DNA of 64,000 nt, from assembly GCA_964036665.1 (NCBI GenBank), contig OZ038528.1, forward strand, positions 8,624,501-8,688,500. Reading direction: 5' to 3'. Shown piece by piece: positions 62,569 to 64,000 of the stretch. The DNA is from Gordius sp. MW1 (lineage: Eukaryota > Nematomorpha > Gordioida > Gordea > Gordiidae). Positions within the stretch are counted from its first letter, which is position 1. Each line of letters opens with the position of its first letter. The notes under the pieces were generated by a model, which searched no databases, was not told the origin of the DNA, and saw only the letters and a program-made list of their open reading frames with translations. Both the position numbers and the translations under genes were made by a program.

Positions 62569-64000
62569 CTATTGCTTTAAAATCATGATCGCATAATGCA
62601 TTTTTGAAAAATTAAGCACTCACGTTGCGATACAACAAACTAATCGCAACAATAAAACGTTGTCTTTTGTCAAAATGATAGGTCTCGCAACTTAAAACCT
62701 CTTTTCGAAAGTCAATCGAGGATAATAGGATTCTCAAATTGGCTTACTTTTATATATTTTTTCATGCTCTTTCACATAGAATTTAAAAAAATAAATATTT
62801 TTACCTCAAAATTTTTCACATATTTTTCTTTCAACCGTTATCATCGGATGAAAGTTGTGGTTTTAAGACGTGGTTTCTATGATCCCAAGTAAAAATTTAT
62901 AAGAATCTGTAAACTATTACTTTGATATCATGATCGCATAGAGCCATTTTCAAAAATTAAGCATCACGTTGCGATACAACAAACTAATCGCAACAATAAA
63001 ACATTGTCTTTTGTCAAAATGATAGTTCTCGCAGCTTAAAACCTCTTTTCGGAAGTCAATCGAGGATAATAGGATACTCAAATTGGCTTACTTTTATATA
63101 TTTTTTTATGCTCTTTCACATAGAATCAAAAAAAAAAATATTTTTACCTCAAAATTTTTCACATATTTTTCTTTGAACCGTATTCATCCGATGAAAGTTG
63201 TGGTTTTAAGACGTGGTTTCTATGATCCCAAGTAAAAATTTATCAGAATCTGTAAACTATTACTTTGATATCATGATCGCATAGAGCCCTTTTCAAAAAT
63301 TAAGCATCACGTTGCGTTACAACAAACTAATCGCAACAATAAAACGTTGTCTTTTGTCAAAATGAATAGTTCTGGCAGCTTAAAACCTCTTTTCGGAAGT
63401 AAATCGAGGATAATAGGATTCTCAAATTGGCTTACTTTATATATTTTTTCATGTTCTTTCACATAGAATCGAAAAAAATAAATATTTTTACCTCAAAATT
63501 TTTCACATATTTTTCTTTCAACCGTATGCATCCGATGAAAGTTGTCGTTTTCAGACGTGGTTTCGATGATAAAAAGTGAAAATTTATCAGAATCTGAAAA
63601 CTATTAGTTTAAAATCATGATCGCATAGTGCATTTTTGATAAATTAAGCACTCACGTTGCGATACAACAAACTAATCGCAACAATAAAACGTTGTCTTTT
63701 GTCAAAATGATAGTTCTCGCAACTTAAAACCTCTTTTCGAAAGTCAATCGAGGATAATAGGATTCTCAAATTGGCTTACTTTTATATATTTTTTCAGGCT
63801 CTTTCACATAGAATTTAAAAAAACAAATATTTTTACCTCAAAATTTTTCACATATTTTTCTTTCAACCGTTATCATCCGATGAAAGTTGTGGTTTTAAGA
63901 CGTGGTTTCTATGATCCCAAGTAAAAGTTTATCAGAATCTGTAAACTATTACTTTGAAATCATGATCGCATAGAGCCATTTTTAAAAATTAAGCATCACG
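62569..64000. repeat. partial HOR copy, offset 3441 bp
   Basis: The window end follows 59128 onward at an offset of 3441-3442 bp (10 monomers). 'tcatcggatg' near 59399 recurs at 62841, and 'aaagtgaaaat' at 60132 recurs at 63573. Four monomers of the 14-monomer unit are thus skipped. The sequence is cut by the window edge. Confidence 0.75.

Larger units (their letters stand above)
31706..64000. repeat. 345-bp satellite array, right arm
   Basis: The same satellite resumes directly after the transposon, in the same phase and orientation, and runs off the window end (about 94 monomers). Many monomers here have a 2 bp shortening, 'aagcatcacg' in place of 'aagcactcacg', and 'gttatcatccg' in place of 'gtatgcatccg'. 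The mean period is therefore nearer 344 bp (for example 4818/14) than the 345 bp of the first 8 kb. No gene or RNA gene is visible in this stretch. Confidence 0.98.

Noticed and set aside
1-64000. Many plus-strand open frames of 61-77 codons, recurring with the monomer period.
   Set aside because: They are the same satellite stretches read in frame, start and stop at variant bases, and have low-complexity Phe/Ile/Lys-rich translations unlike any family I know. The 345 bp period is a multiple of three, so frames line up between monomers by arithmetic. Stops occur in every monomer.
1-64000. CRISPR-like regular repetition.
   Set aside because: The repeat unit is about 345 bp, with no unique spacers between short repeats and no cas genes. 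The repeats are contiguous.
1-64000. rDNA spacer or telomere-type repeats.
   Set aside because: No rRNA sequence and no short telomeric motif arrays are seen; the unit and its content fit a classical satellite.

Overview
This window is almost entirely a head-to-tail satellite DNA array. A strongly AT-rich monomer of about 343-345 bp is repeated roughly 180 times from base 1 to base 64000. Every monomer I read is in the same orientation, and the array is cut at both window edges, so it continues outside. No intact protein-coding gene, tRNA, rRNA or CRISPR array was found. Megabase-style satellite organisation plus an animal-type hAT DNA transposon remnant points to a eukaryotic, probably invertebrate animal, genome. 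The region is probably (peri)centromeric or other heterochromatin; organism and location are inference.

Layout. (1) 1-8010: monomers alternate between two main forms, type A ('ctatgatcccaag') and type B ('cgatgataaaaag'). They form a higher-order repeat (HOR) of about 5174 bp (15 monomers) whose second copy breaks off near 8010, with a nested 1379-1380 bp (4-monomer) tandem duplication. (2) 8001-23365: a different HOR family. A roughly 2.1 kb block at 8001-10100 recurs at 18001-20100 and again, overlapping in phase, after 20660. There are 2413 bp (7-monomer) and 2069-2070 bp (6-monomer) tandem duplications. (3) 23365-46600: a tandem segmental duplication with an 11.5 kb offset, whose junction at 34888-34892 lies in 5 bp of shared sequence. 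Each copy carries its own later internal duplications. Near 25.85 kb a new subfamily appears, type C ('gttatcatccg', 'gtggttttaagacg', 'aagcatcacg'). (4) 46601-64000: type C/B mixed HORs with periods of 4818 bp (14 monomers), 4476, 4127, 3783 and 3441 bp.

The only non-satellite DNA is a 1179 bp hAT-superfamily element at 30527-31705. It has 12 bp terminal inverted repeats and a perfect 8 bp target-site duplication (CTTAAAAC). Its subterminal regions are CpG-rich and packed with a GGTGCGCGCACC-like palindrome. Only the last 43 codons of a transposase (the C-terminal dimerisation region) remain, so it is a non-autonomous or internally deleted copy. The duplicated partner locus at 42042-42049 is an intact empty site, which dates the insertion after the segmental duplication.

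Nothing here works as a gene network. The biology is concerted evolution of a satellite by unequal exchange at several scales (1, 4, 6, 7, 14, 15 and about 30 monomers), with one datable transposon landing in it. HOR boundaries are approximate because they were read by eye from diagnostic variants.
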